Assembly (NCBI GenBank): GCA_002751075.1
Contig: NAOQ01000100.1
Coordinates: 101,143 to 148,409 of the forward strand
Length of the DNA: 47,267 nt
Direction of reading: 5' to 3'
Source: Ichthyophonus hoferi
Taxonomy: Eukaryota > Opisthokonta > Ichthyosporea > Ichthyophonida > Ichthyophonidae
Position numbers and translations under genes: made by a program. Below, one piece after another: positions 12,201 through 23,965 of this stretch (positions are counted from its first letter, which is position 1; every line of letters begins with the position of its first letter). The notes beneath the pieces are model-generated. The model had not been told where the DNA came from, ran no database searches, and worked only from the letters and a program-made list of their open reading frames with translations.

Positions 12201-15200
12201 ATATAGAGAACAATTAACATATGTATACTGCTAACCTGTCGCAATGCAGAAATCAAAAGCCAAGTCCCCCAACAAGGAGATTATTGGTGTAATTGTTACT
12301 ACAAATCTACACACAGCGTACGTTCCTATTTCCCTTACTCTTTCTCTTTCTCTTTCTCTCTCTATCCATAAAATAATTACTAGATTTATAAGTACCTATG
12401 GACAATGATTATAGCCAGTCTGTACTTCTATATTTGCTTTGACAGAAAAGCATTTTTGAAATAGGATTTTGTTTTACACGGTTTTACTTCCTTACCTCCG
12501 ACCCAATAACAGCGTGGTATGTGGTTGACAACTGTTCTGATTGGTGCTTTTTTATACAGAGACAGGGATGTCGTTCATCAGAGTATTGCCCATTTGGGTG
12601 GTTATCGTTTGGACAACACGGTTTGTGTTTGCTTTGAAACCTGTTACCACGATTATCTCCCTGTTTCCCTTGCATTCTCTCTTTAATTCTTTTTTTTTAT
12701 TCTGGTATATCTCTCTATTTCTATTTCCTTCTCTATCGTTTATCACCGTCTTCTAGAGAATCTATTTTACCTACACACCTATGACTAGTTTATACTTAAT
12801 GCTCATTGTCTATTGGTTAATTCTACCCATTTTAGTTATATGAACACTTTTACTTATTTAATTATTAAATGACATAATATGTACAATGATTGATACAAGG
12901 GTATAATACGTACAATGATTGGTACAAGGGTATAATGCATACAATGATTGGTAGAAAGTCCTAATATGTTAGTCTCTCATTGCAATATAATATTTTGGCA
13001 TCATTATCACTGGTTATTTTTCCAGTGATCTATTTTCAGACTAACCGTAGATAAGCTCCCAGTATGTTACTGTAATTCATCAGGCTACCTTTTCTTACCC
13101 ACCATACTTTGAAAGATGTATTTTTATGAAACAACTGCCTTTTACATTTTGTGAAACTGGATTAATGACTGATGTTCTGATATGTTATGAAACTATATAG
13201 TCATGCAAATGCCATCTAGTAGAAAGGAGGGTGCACAGGCGTGACAACAATAAGATCTAATTGGTGGGCTTATTTGATGTTTGATTAGAAGTAATTGGGT
13301 AGATATATTAATGGTGGTTGGCCAAACCATTACGAAACGTTCCTATAAGCCAATAAAACCATACCTACCATTATGTTACCCTAGTTACCAAGATCACAGC
13401 AATCATTGTCAACTCTTTAAAATGTATATAATTTTAAATCATTCTATATACCAATTATTTGTATGCATTAAATGTGCTGAGCTTTATCTAGCCCCTGTCC
13501 TACCTTCCTTAAATGGCATATTATCAGGCGGTCATTGGTAGACTATGTGGAATGAGCCTAGGAGGGGAGGAGGGGAGGATCTGACGAGCCAATGGGATGG
13601 GCCCTTAGGTCACAGAGGAAACCACACATGTTGTATGTGGCAACCAACGACGTACTCTTAATGTATTGGGTGCTATTGCTAATGGTATGTTGGTTTCTGA
13701 GGTCTTTTGTTGCTATCTCGAGCTGTTTCCTTTCATTTGATACAAATTGTAATGCCCTTGCCATTAGGGTGGGATATGCAGTGCTATATATGCATATGTA
13801 TTATTAATGTTTAGTAGTAAAATACTGTGGGGAAAAAGTGTCGACTTTAGTCTAGACAGCTATTATTGTACTGTGTTGTAGTTAGTATCTTGCTGTGTTG
13901 TATTTATTACCTTAATCATTATGGATGGCAGCAGCAATTGCAAATAGAGAATTAAATTAAGGTAAGAGAACCTTATTCAGTATAACTGCTGAAAGAAAGG
14001 AAGCTGGCCCTGTCACAGACAGGATTCTTTTATACTTTCTAAATCTAGTATTCTATATATGTATATTAATCAATTATCCGATTATTAATTAATTGATTAA
14101 TTATAGGTTATTAATAGCTTATTCTTAAGGAACTAATTAGCTTGGACTCTAACTATTTTTTCACCCATGTTATTTAAGTATCTATAGTCAACAAATATCC
14201 TACTACCATTTATACTATAAGTTGTCTATTTAACGACAAACTTTCCCTTAAATCTGATCAGCACAGTTAGCGTTATCAACCTCTAAATGAAGATAAACTT
14301 GCGCCTTTTTCACATTACAAATGTTTTTGATATCTACACTGTAAATTACTATTAAATTCATGATTGAAAATAAACCATTCTATACCAGCGCATATTCTAT
14401 TGGGTATAGGCTTATACTTGTAGTAAAAACAAGCCATAGTATGAATCTAACTAATATTTCTTTGATAATAACCAAAAATACTACAATGGTAGAATAACTT
14501 TGCAATGTCATCACATACTCTGTCCTTTGTTGCTTTGTTCTCTGTGCCTTCTTTCCTCTCTCTTGCTTTTACTTCTGTATGTTTTCTTTTTTTACATTCC
14601 CATTATAAATCCATTATATTCGTATGTTATTGGGTGCCGCTGATGCAGTGCATGGGTGGTCCCTTTGCCCCTGTATCCTTTACTCTTTTTAACCCCTGCA
14701 TACCTTACTGACTGCCTATTTGTCGGTTTATCTGTTTATGGGACTCCTTTGGTTGGTTAGTAAATGATATTGCTAAAGCACACTATACCTTTTGAATGAC
14801 TTATTAATAATTTGCTTATATTTTATTTTTCTTGGAAAGTTGAATGAAGGATATATGACTAACTTTTTCCAGTTTATTTTTGATGAGTTAATGATAGAGG
14901 CTGGGGTGGTAGGGTGCTGGCTGGTGTCCAAGGAGTGGGTGTTAAACTCACTAAGTGACAACAAGTGGGTTAGTGAGGAACCTTTCGAGGTAAGTGACTA
15001 GTAGATGGCCTGTTTCTATAATACAGTCATTACCACCAACTACTGTACTCTATGGCCCCAGATACCTGTCACCCTCTCACTGTCCTATTGTGCCTACCTG
15101 CCAATTCATCGACCTTAACACGCGTGTATGAATATATATATACCTATAACTCCATCTACATACCCGCATATGAATTCTATTTTCCTGCTTACTGGTAATT

Positions 15201-16690
15201 ATTTCTGTGTAATGGCATATTAACCTACTATTTGCAGATGTTTGAGTGGTTTCCCGCTGCCCGATTGGAGCGCCTTCATCGGATGCTTACGCAGGCTGAC
15301 TCCAACGAAGTGTATGTTTTCTATGATGTTGTAATCTCTCCTACTTACTTCTTCTATGTTATGAACCAGTTATTATTCAGGTCATATCTAAATTAGCATA
15401 AACATGTGACTGGATTGGAACCTCTGATATCAAATATATTGTCATTATATCGTCATAATTACTTTTGTACTCTTTTGATGGGCTACAGGTCAAGTGTAAA
15501 TATAAATGTAAAGGGGAACCAACAGAATGATAAACAACCTATGTATTGGCCTTTTTACGGCATGGATTGGTATAATAAATAAGATGATTGGATCAATTTG
15601 TAAAGGTTAACTTTGTATGGTATTATGAACAGGTATTCAAATACTCTGTTTCAAGGTGTGATAGTCTTGATTGGTAATGGGACTAACCCATCTCGTGATC
15701 AACTAGAGCCTCTTATAAACATGTGTGGGGGAAAGGTATGTACAACGAAGTGGTTATGAAGGTGTTGCATACGTATGCATATATATATATATATATATAT
15801 ATCTTGATTATATAGGTGTAGATATGGTTGTTCAATACGTAAGTTGCTGGACTCAATATTTATCTGTTACTGGTTTTATTTTTTAAGTGCTGTATTGCGT
15901 TAATATTGCTGCAGTATATTATCAATAATACAATATAGCAGTTAATACTCATTTACTTGGTTTCTTTCTGTGGAACTATTGAAATCACTGTGTTATTCAA
16001 CTGCAATCGGTGCCTATTACCAGCATTTAATATAAAATATTTTCTAGATCCCATTCTTACGATGCAATAATCTTTCAGTATTAAAATCATTCTGTTTAAT
16101 CAGGTGACGACAGCAATTATATCGGCCACGGTGTGTGTATGCCCTGAAAAGGAATGCACCACTGACATGCCTGTAGTCTCTGAGAAGTGGATTCTAGGTA
16201 TATTTGATCTGTACTTCTCTAGGTTTTAGCTCATTGTATTGTAATAGGCAGTGGTACTCTGCTGTCCCATAGTAATTTTGATGCTTTTACATCCTGATTA
16301 TGTACATTTCTGTTTGTGTTATGTCTGTGTATATACAGTTATATTTGGTTTTTATATTTGATTACTAACACTCCTGTGCTAGTATTATCATGACTTTATG
16401 ACCCAAGGAAAGCCACAAACACTAATTAAGGTTTTGAGGGAATAGTAATAATACACGTATGAATGACTTAATTGCAGCTTATGGCAGATGTCAGGGACTT
16501 GAAGTTTTTACACCAGTGGTATGGTACTATTGAGGATAACAGAATTAGAGAACTTTTATTGTGTAGTAATTAACATAGTTTGTTAATATTCACAGATTCT
16601 GTAGAACAAAGACAGCTTCTACCTTACGATAGGTATTTACTTAAGACCAAGGAGGACGAACCTGTAGCCTGTGATAGTCCCGAGTTTTAG
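3237..16690 (+). CDS. MCPH1: Microcephalin (MCPH1), 25 coding exons, UBZ-like finger plus three BRCT domains
   Basis: Coding exons: 3237-3284, 3762-3842, 4341-4449, 4549-4634, 5119-5154, 5451-5533, 5691-5766, 6642-6669, 7212-7297, 7825-7888, 8651-8699, 8943-9001, 9488-9665, 9996-10078, 10521-10652, 10923-11002, 11788-11847 (3' end uncertain), 12250-12317, 12560-12620, 13609-13684, 14913-14989, 15238-15311, 15633-15735, 16104-16197, 16596-16690. Phase is kept throughout; predicted length about 661 aa (human 835). Residues 22-41 form a C-x2-C-x11-H-x3-H finger (CPVCSEIFP...HLMEH). BRCT1 is about residues 80-173 (VTHVVFKEGK, LVSVLWVDGC). A basic disordered middle follows, Lys-rich around exon 13. 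BRCT2 is about 447-545 (TTHVVCG, RRTLNVL, SKEWVLNSL) and BRCT3 about 565-655 (SEKWILDSV). In the known family the C-terminal BRCT pair reads phosphorylated H2AX and the protein restrains condensin II. A nuclear role is inferred from homology. Confidence 0.9.
3762..3842 (+). other. MCPH1 exon 2: UBZ-like zinc finger
   Basis: This exon supplies residues 17-43, including Cys22, Cys25, His37 and His41. The spacing C-x2-C-x11-H-x3-[HC] is that of RAD18-type UBZ fingers, and the CPxCSExFP start resembles the TAX1BP1/NDP52 type; both bind ubiquitin. It is in phase with exon 1 (ATG at 3237) and with the BRCT1-bearing exons, between usable splice sites (TTCAAAG before, GTAGTT after). Ubiquitin binding is inference. 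The finger could instead belong to a separate short gene. Confidence 0.6.
5914..6060. repeat. 40-bp minisatellite in MCPH1 intron 7
   Basis: The word GAATGATATTTAC recurs at 5924, 5964, 6004 and 6044, an exact 40-bp period over about 3.5 copies with a few substitutions. It lies in the intron between exons 7 and 8. No function is apparent. Confidence 0.85.
7490..7765. repeat. 12-bp minisatellite with a 105-bp higher-order unit, MCPH1 intron 9
   Basis: The basic unit is close to ATTAATAAAGAT. A diverged subregion containing GATCAAAATATTAATAACG recurs exactly 105 bp apart (around 7591 and 7696), with a shortened unit (ACATTAAAG) after each, so blocks of units were amplified together. Because the unit is a multiple of 3 and lacks stops, both strands carry long spurious Ile/Lys/Leu/Asn-rich open frames. 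It lies wholly in an intron. Confidence 0.9.
8010..8115. repeat. TA/CATATAC simple repeat, MCPH1 intron 10
   Basis: A TA run at about 8016-8034 grades into tandem ATACCAT / ATATCAT words of 7-8 bp. It is intronic. Confidence 0.8.
9120..9181. repeat. 31-bp tandem duplication, MCPH1 intron 12
   Basis: AAGATATTTGCGTTGTAAAT is repeated after exactly 31 bp (9121 and 9152), giving two adjacent, virtually identical copies. The identity suggests a recent event. Confidence 0.85.
10784..10811. repeat. (TTAA) microsatellite, MCPH1 intron 15
   Basis: A tandem ATTA run of about seven units. It is an intronic simple repeat. Confidence 0.85.
12882..12968. repeat. 29-bp minisatellite, MCPH1 intron 19
   Basis: TACAATGATTGRTA recurs at 12882, 12911 and 12940, a 29-bp period of about three copies. 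Each copy carries a TGATTG word like those scattered through other introns. Confidence 0.8.
13842..13997. repeat. Dispersed repeat, copy 2, in MCPH1 intron 20
   Basis: This is a second diverged copy, in direct orientation, of the repeat at 2549-2712. The palindrome near its right end (TTCAGTATAACTGCTGAA) sits at the position equivalent to that in copy 1 and can still pair although its bases differ. It lies in the intron between exons 20 and 21 and is non-coding. Confidence 0.5.
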
Positions 16691-17129
16691 ACTTAGATTG
16701 GATGTTGTTTATCAAAAAGAAAAAAGAGAAAAAAACTTGGCCATAATACGACTTGTCTTGCACTCCCTGCATAGATAGATGCATATAGAATCATACATAT
16801 ATCTATCCATACTTCCGCATACAGGCGTAAGCTAATGGTGTGGTTATATTGTTATAGACGAGGTTGCCTTGAGATTTATAAAGAGATTCATTCGTAGAAT
16901 AATAGAAAACTTTCTTCTCTGTCTTTGGCTATTTTTGGAGGACATATTGGTAGCTATGTACAGCTATGAACTTGAAAGATTCGAAGACTAATGTTTTTGT
17001 GTTGGTATGTATGTATGTTATGTATGTGTGCATAACTATTACTCCTATCTGTGTAGTTTGTCTTTTACAAATCTTAAAGCGCATAAGATATGAATTACTT
17101 GTATATTGAATTTGTTTTTTAGATACTTA

Positions 17130-17135
17130 AATAAA
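17130..17135 (+). terminator. Probable MCPH1 poly(A) signal
   Basis: This is the first AATAAA found after the MCPH1 stop, 440 nt downstream. A second AATAAA is at 17277-17282. Either could define the transcript end. Confidence 0.4.
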
Positions 17136-17282
17136 ATATGGGATGAATTCTATTTGAAACCCCTTTACTTCTCCTTATCATTTTATTTTTTGGTTTCTTT
17201 TCAATATACGAGTTGAATTTGATTCTTGTTCTAACAGATAAAGACGATATATACTTGATCAGTGATCAAATTTCTCAATAAA

Positions 17283-20200
17283 ACCGCTTAAGCCAATGAA
17301 TAAAAATGGCCTTTAGACACTGCTACCACTTTCTTTTTTTATTCTCTCTCTCTCTATCTATCTCTTCAATTAATTGGCTATCTTTCTTTCCCATTCTTTA
17401 TTACCTTTTCCTTGTAATGAACTCAACAGTGCCTCGAAATTTATACTATATTGATTCTTATTAGACTTTGTGAAAGGCGTACTTTGCACAGTATATGCAC
17501 GCTATAACACTTTTCTGTACACTTGCAAAGCATATCTTTGTTATAGACCTATTGCTAAAACTTGTTCTCTTTAGATGCTGGCACTAGTTGATACTTGAAC
17601 TACAAGAGTAATTAATAACTCGACTTGTATGAACCTCTATATAAAACATCGTGCATCTAAAAAAATTACTAATATTCTAAAATACTGGATATTTTAATGA
17701 TTACTTTTACTCGAGAATTCCGTATGTTTTATGCACTCACCTTCATATCATCATTTCTTCTGATGGTATTCATCCAATTATAAGTAATGAACTATTTTCA
17801 TTGCCGATTTCCCTTTGTATGTGTCTGTATCAGAAGCCGATATGCTTACGTTGCATATGATTTATGCATTGTTCTAACTGACTCATAATTTAATACTTTA
17901 TCTGGGTTTCAGTCCAATACACTGATTTTTTTAGGTCATGTTTAGAATAGGTACAGCTAACATCCTACGTGTTACAGCTTTTGGAATGCAATCAAGCAAT
18001 GCTTTTCCGTAGCATATACGTTTGAGAAATTACACCCATCATTTGATTGACGTGCATGATTCTAAGTTCGAATGTAGAACTATATAGTACAATTAACAAT
18101 CTAGAAGGCCAACCAGTTCAATCTGATACTAATACTTCACCTATTGAAAATAGAATTACTGTATGTCCTCAAACAGCTGCGATTTACAGTTGTTCTGTTT
18201 ACAATAAATTACCTTGGAAAAAAATCAAGGGCCTTTCCGCCATTTCAACCAAGAGTCTGGGCGCCTGAAACAGCTTAATAAAGCCTTAAGATATATTCAT
18301 TATCAAATGATAGATATACTAATAGTACTTACAATCATTTACAAATGGAACCTACAAACTGTTACAATGTAATTTCTTTCGTTTTGGACCTGCTCCTTTA
18401 TTTACAATATTTTTGTCTTGGCCATGTACCAATCCATAATTGTGTCAAATGTTTGTTTCTTTCCATGTCTTAGCAAGTTTCAATATATATAGTAGCTTAA
18501 CCCTAATTGATATACATATTATAGAATATTTTAATGGACAACTTACTGGTGATCCTTACTGATAGAACTGAAAAATAATATAAAACCTGTTAAATATACT
18601 ATTTTTAGTCGACTCATTAGTCATAATTGCTTCAATAGAAGTGTTTATGATCTATGTGGCATAAGTCAAGTGTTGATACTTTAACCAATACAGGCCAATT
18701 TAGATATAAGTTAGGGATCTATTGCAATCAAATAAAATAGACTCTAAGTGGGGTTATAACTATAATCAGTGTGTAATAATAACTGGAAAAGACTAAAAGC
18801 ACGATAGTGGCCTATAGCTTGAACACTAATTTAGTAATAGGATTCTAATTGTTAATAATAAGTACTTTACTGATTACTTAAGTCGATAAAAGAATTTTTA
18901 ATTTTATGTTCACAATAAGACTGCCTTAGTATAACTCATACTGTATAAAAATCGTCTGGCTCTTACACCGTCAGCCTAAAAATAAAACAGCATTAGAAAA
19001 GGTGGAAATTAGGAATAAAATCTACACTGGAAATCAATATGGTGGATAATAGCTCAGTTGAGTACTACACTTGTAAGACGAGGCTTCATGGATGTAATGA
19101 AAGTAAAGATGCAGTCATTTAAAATATACAACGTCATATAGTTCTTATCATTCAATACCAGGAAATAACGCTATGTTAATATAATAGAAACGGGTTATAT
19201 TTCGCTTAGAAATGCTGCATAAATATATGATTATTGCTTAGTAGTGAATATTAAGGAATTGTATTATGTTACATATTAAAATGGAAGGGCCTTTGTTTTC
19301 ATCACATCCTTGAAGCCTCTTCTCTCCAATACGGAGGTCGACAGAATTCTTATTTTTTTAAGAAATATTTTAATTCATTTACACCTATAGTGTAGGTGAA
19401 TAAGAAATTTATTGAATTTTCCAAAAAGTACTTTTAACGATATCGATTTCTAGTTTAGTTTTTAGTTTTTATTTTATCCTTGCTTACTCCCATTTTACCC
19501 CTGCACTAGTTCGATACGAGAGAAACTTTTAAATGCATTGACGCAAACTTGCTATTTGACGATGAAACGGAGCAGGCTATTTAATATCACAGCCAAAACC
19601 AATGTCATGTTCATTCTCAATTTAACATACCCAACTACTAATTGGCATTTAATTTTAAATCATTAGCATTCTCCAGCTTTCCTAATTATTCTCTTATTCC
19701 AACAACCGTAATAAATTCACTACCCAAACTATGTCCTTCTTGTATTGGTTGCACTACAATCTCCAACTCGGTTTGAAATAAGCCTCTGTTAGTTAGAACA
19801 TCAACACTTCAATTAAGTTACCTAGATCATGAATATTATACTACAAAGATTACGACTTATGAGCAGACTAAATATAATATATTTGACATGAAATACTTGT
19901 ATTTTTAAGAAAAATTCAATGATTCAGCATTATTTTTTTGGTTTATTATGTTGCAATATATATCATCGGTTGAATGTAAGATATTAGTATCTAGGAATCA
20001 AGACATTATCTAGTGAGTTTGTATATTTTTCCAACAATGTGCAATTATTAACTACAAATAGCAGGAATAAATTGTTACTTGGAAAAGATTTTTTAGAAAT
20101 TTCATCTTAAAATATAAAAATGAACGTTTGGTAGGTCTTGCAGAGTAAAAATATTAGGGTGAATTTTTGAGTTTACATAGAAAATAGTATGAATCTCAGG

Positions 20201-21961
20201 TGTTTATTACACAGTCAACTGATATTGGCCTGAGCCAATAACTATGTAATTAGCAACCACAGACTTAGTCTGGATCCTAATTTGTTTAAGTGTTGCGTCA
20301 AATAAACTTTTCGTAAAAAAGACGTTGTTTCTTTGTTTGTTTATTAAGAGGTTGTTATGGTAGTTATTAGGAAAGAATTATCTACATTAATAGTTCCTAA
20401 AGTCAAGCGTAAATCAGTGATACCCTCAGCATCAAAGTTAGGATCCATGGCGAAAAAAAAGCTATGGATTCAACTCTCATCTGGCAGTAGTGACAAGATA
20501 ATACTAGAAATCTTTTGGAGGACTTCAACTCCAGTTCCAGTCATTCAGAAAACGGACACAATGTCCTTCGATAGCGAAGCAGAATCTACCGACCACAGCT
20601 TAAATTCCAACAGATTCTGGCGTTGATATTAGCCAAAAAATATTTCTCAGTGTCGTAATATCATTGCCCTCAAATATTTTGAATACAATGGTTAAAAGTC
20701 CTATTACAGACGCCGATATCAGCAAAGAACTATTCCCAATTTTGTCTTACTTTAGGTACGTCCCAGAAAGTCACCACAATTATACCGCAGTACTGAGAAC
20801 TTCGAAAGTTCTATGATTTTAACAAGCTGGATCATCAACTATATACATCAGTTTTGCCGGAGGCAAATGTCCTGTCATTATAGATGACTGTTGTAATATA
20901 TGTACATTCAGATTACGACAATGATTCTCCTCCTTATTTTGGTACGATCCTTATAAAAATAAAAAAAGAGCACTGTTTACACTAGCATCAAAGACAAATT
21001 TTAGCTTGGTTTGAATAAAATGATATAAACATCAATAATTACGTAAACTGATTATGAATAAAGGATGCCACACAGGAGTATAGTTACTATATTGCAAAGC
21101 TAGCCGTTGAGTAACAAATAGTTAGTGAGAATGATACTCTTTAATAATAATAATAATAAAATTGTTTTACTAGTTATTTTGCCTAGCAAGTGTATATTAC
21201 TGTCTCGCTAGTGTATGTCCTTTATGCAAGTAAATTAAAAGAATGAGAACTATATAACAATTATGTTATTTTTCTCTTTTAGAATAAATTTTTTTGTATC
21301 TAATAGTATAATGACTACTCGATATACAAACAATTATCTTACTATAAAAATAATGCCAAGTGAATCAAATAAACTTCAAAGATTGGCCTTATATACGAAT
21401 GATTTCGTACTTAAAATGATTTTTTTGAACAGGTTCCCACGTTTGTTTAATAATAAATATCAACACAAAAATGACCGCACTAGTAGTATACAGGTATATA
21501 TGTACAGTTATAATGACAAACAACCCAGTTTGTGTATTAATCGAAAGATTTCTAAGATTATTCTCCGAAATCGGAAGACACGAGATTTTTATGCTCAACA
21601 GATATTTTAGATATTTTTTAAAGTCAAGATTTTCGACCAATTTTCAAATTATTCATAGTAAGTTCTTTAAAAATATAAGTAACAATATACATATAATTTA
21701 AAATTTCAGTTAAGACGATGTTTTCCTTTCTTTTGTACCCATTGTTTTTTCTTTTTCTTTTTCACTTTCTCACCTCCAATTGTTTAGTTAACAATTATTA
21801 TTTAAATTTTAATATGCAAAGAAGACCTTATACATCAAAATGATTAAAAAGTCAAAATCCCTACGTACAATGCCGCAAAATGTATCAAAATAATAATATC
21901 AATAACTAAAGATCTTATGCATTTATTTAAGCATGGTGTTACATACTAAAACAGACCCTGC

Positions 21962-21962
<1 letters not shown>
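17283..21962. other. Gene-poor AT-rich intergenic region
   Basis: No gene is recognised in about 4.7 kb. Open stretches such as 18047-18268 (73 codons from ATG) show no known motif. The one part that looks more protein-like is listed separately (20357-20815). The TGATTGG/CCAATCA words common in the gene introns are scarce here. No terminal inverted repeats or obvious transposon genes were seen by eye. Confidence 0.5.
20357..20815 (+). pseudogene. Coding-like island of unknown origin
   Basis: Two open stretches lie here. One runs from an ATG at 20357 to a stop at 20624-20626 (89 codons, Lys-rich then Ser/Asp-rich). A separate one at about 20609-20815 contains the related phrases DISQKIFLS and DISKELFPIL. 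G+C is higher than in the flanks. I recognise neither a family nor splice sites linking them to a gene. It may be a decayed gene or mobile-element remnant, or an unannotated gene. Confidence 0.2.
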
Positions 21963-22026
<64 letters not shown>

Positions 22027-22547
22027 NNNNNNNNNNNNNNNNNNNNNNNNNNNNNNNNNNNNNNNNNNNNNNNNNNNNNNNNNNNNNNNNNNNNNNNNNN
22101 NNNNNNNNNNNNNNNNNNNNNNNNNNNNNNNNNNNNNNNNNNNNNNNNNNNNNNNNNNNNNNNNNNNNNNNNNNNNNNNNNNNNNNNNNNNNNNNNNNNN
22201 NNNNNNNNNNNNNNNNNNNNNNNNNNNNNNNNNNNNNNNNNNNNNNNNNNNNNNNNNNNNNNNNNNNNNNNNNNNNNNNNNNNNNNNNNNNNNNNNNNNN
22301 NNNNNNNNNNNNNNNNNNNNNNNNNNNNNNNNNNNNNNNNNNNNNNNNNNNNNNNNNNNNNNNNNNNNNNNNNNNNNNNNNNNNNNNNNNNNNNNNNNNN
22401 NNNNNNNNNNNNNNNNNNNNNNNNNNNNNNNNNNNNNNNNNNNNNNNNNNNNNNNNNNNNNNNNNNNNNNNNNNNNNNNNNNNNNNNNNNNNNNNNNNNN
22501 NNNNNNNNNNNNNNNNNNNNNNNNNTTTTTTTTTTTTTTTTTTTTTT
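21963..22547. other. Assembly gap flanked by poly-T
   Basis: 64 T lie at 21963-22026, then 499 N at 22027-22525, then 22 T at 22526-22547. The long open frames across the gap are artefacts. A homopolymer breakpoint is the simple explanation; the poly-T could be the A-tail of an element inserted on the minus strand. Confidence 0.95.
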
Positions 22548-22811
22548 GAAATCCAGTCTTGTGTAAAAGCAACCTCATGTGCCTAATTCAAAGACCATCT
22601 AGACACGTAATTTTATCCGTCTCAGCGCGTGAGAGATCATGTCCATAAATGGATTAAGTTCTTTGATACTATTTGCCGATACTAAAATTTCAAATTAATC
22701 AAGTAATACACCAATAATAACAGGTATATTAATGAGAGCCAATCACGTGCAAAAAGCCTATTGTCTCCCGCGTGTACCGACACCAAAACAGCCATCGTGC
22801 CTAGAATAGCA
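22548..22811 (+). promoter_or_regulatory. Probable RPS14 promoter region
   Basis: The non-coding stretch between the gap and the presumed RPS14 transcription start. It holds an AGCCAATCACG word at 22738-22748 (CCAAT-box-like) and short GC-richer patches near 22770-22800. No TATA box is obvious. The promoter role is inferred only from position before the TOP-like exon. Confidence 0.35.
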
Positions 22812-22845
22812 CCTTTCTCCTCAACCTGCCATTTTCTGGTGTAAG
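22812..22845 (+). other. Probable non-coding first exon of RPS14 with 5' TOP tract
   Basis: A pyrimidine run (CCTTTCTCCTC) fits the 5' terminal oligopyrimidine start of ribosomal protein mRNAs. A CCATTTT (YY1-like) follows about 20 nt later, then a strong donor AAG|GTGAGA at 22845/22846. The intron would end at TTCCTCAG (23272-23279), leaving 12 nt of leader before the ATG. Many animal RPS14 genes also have a leader intron. The transcription start is inferred. Confidence 0.45.
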
Positions 22846-23291
22846 GTGAGAGAATAGTGCATTTTTAGTCCATCGCATTTAGACTATCAATATATATCCA
22901 TCCATCCACAATCTCACATAATCCGTGCTGTACGCACCGCTTTTGTTTGTTTCTTGTATCAATCATTGTTAGTTAATCATCCTTCCAATATGAAGACCTT
23001 CATTTTAAAATTTTCATGAACGGACATTTGCGCGAGAATTGGGACGAATACGTGAACGAAGACATGAGCGAAGCTTATGCTAATTGTGTTGGGAATTTTT
23101 TATTTGGATAAGCACCCAAACAACTGAATATGTTTTGAAGTTTAAACATCCCAGTTGTCTTTAAGTAAGATGGGACCTGTCAGGAGGAATGGTTGGGATG
23201 GTTGGGAATGGGTCTTGTTTTTAAGGGTAATTCCTTTATTGAACATGAACAACATGTTAATGAAATCTATGTTCCTCAGAGAGACGGCATC

Positions 23292-23965
<674 letters not shown>

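Noticed and set aside
21933-22586. Open frames running through the N gap
   Set aside because: They consist of unknown bases plus poly-T/poly-A codons.
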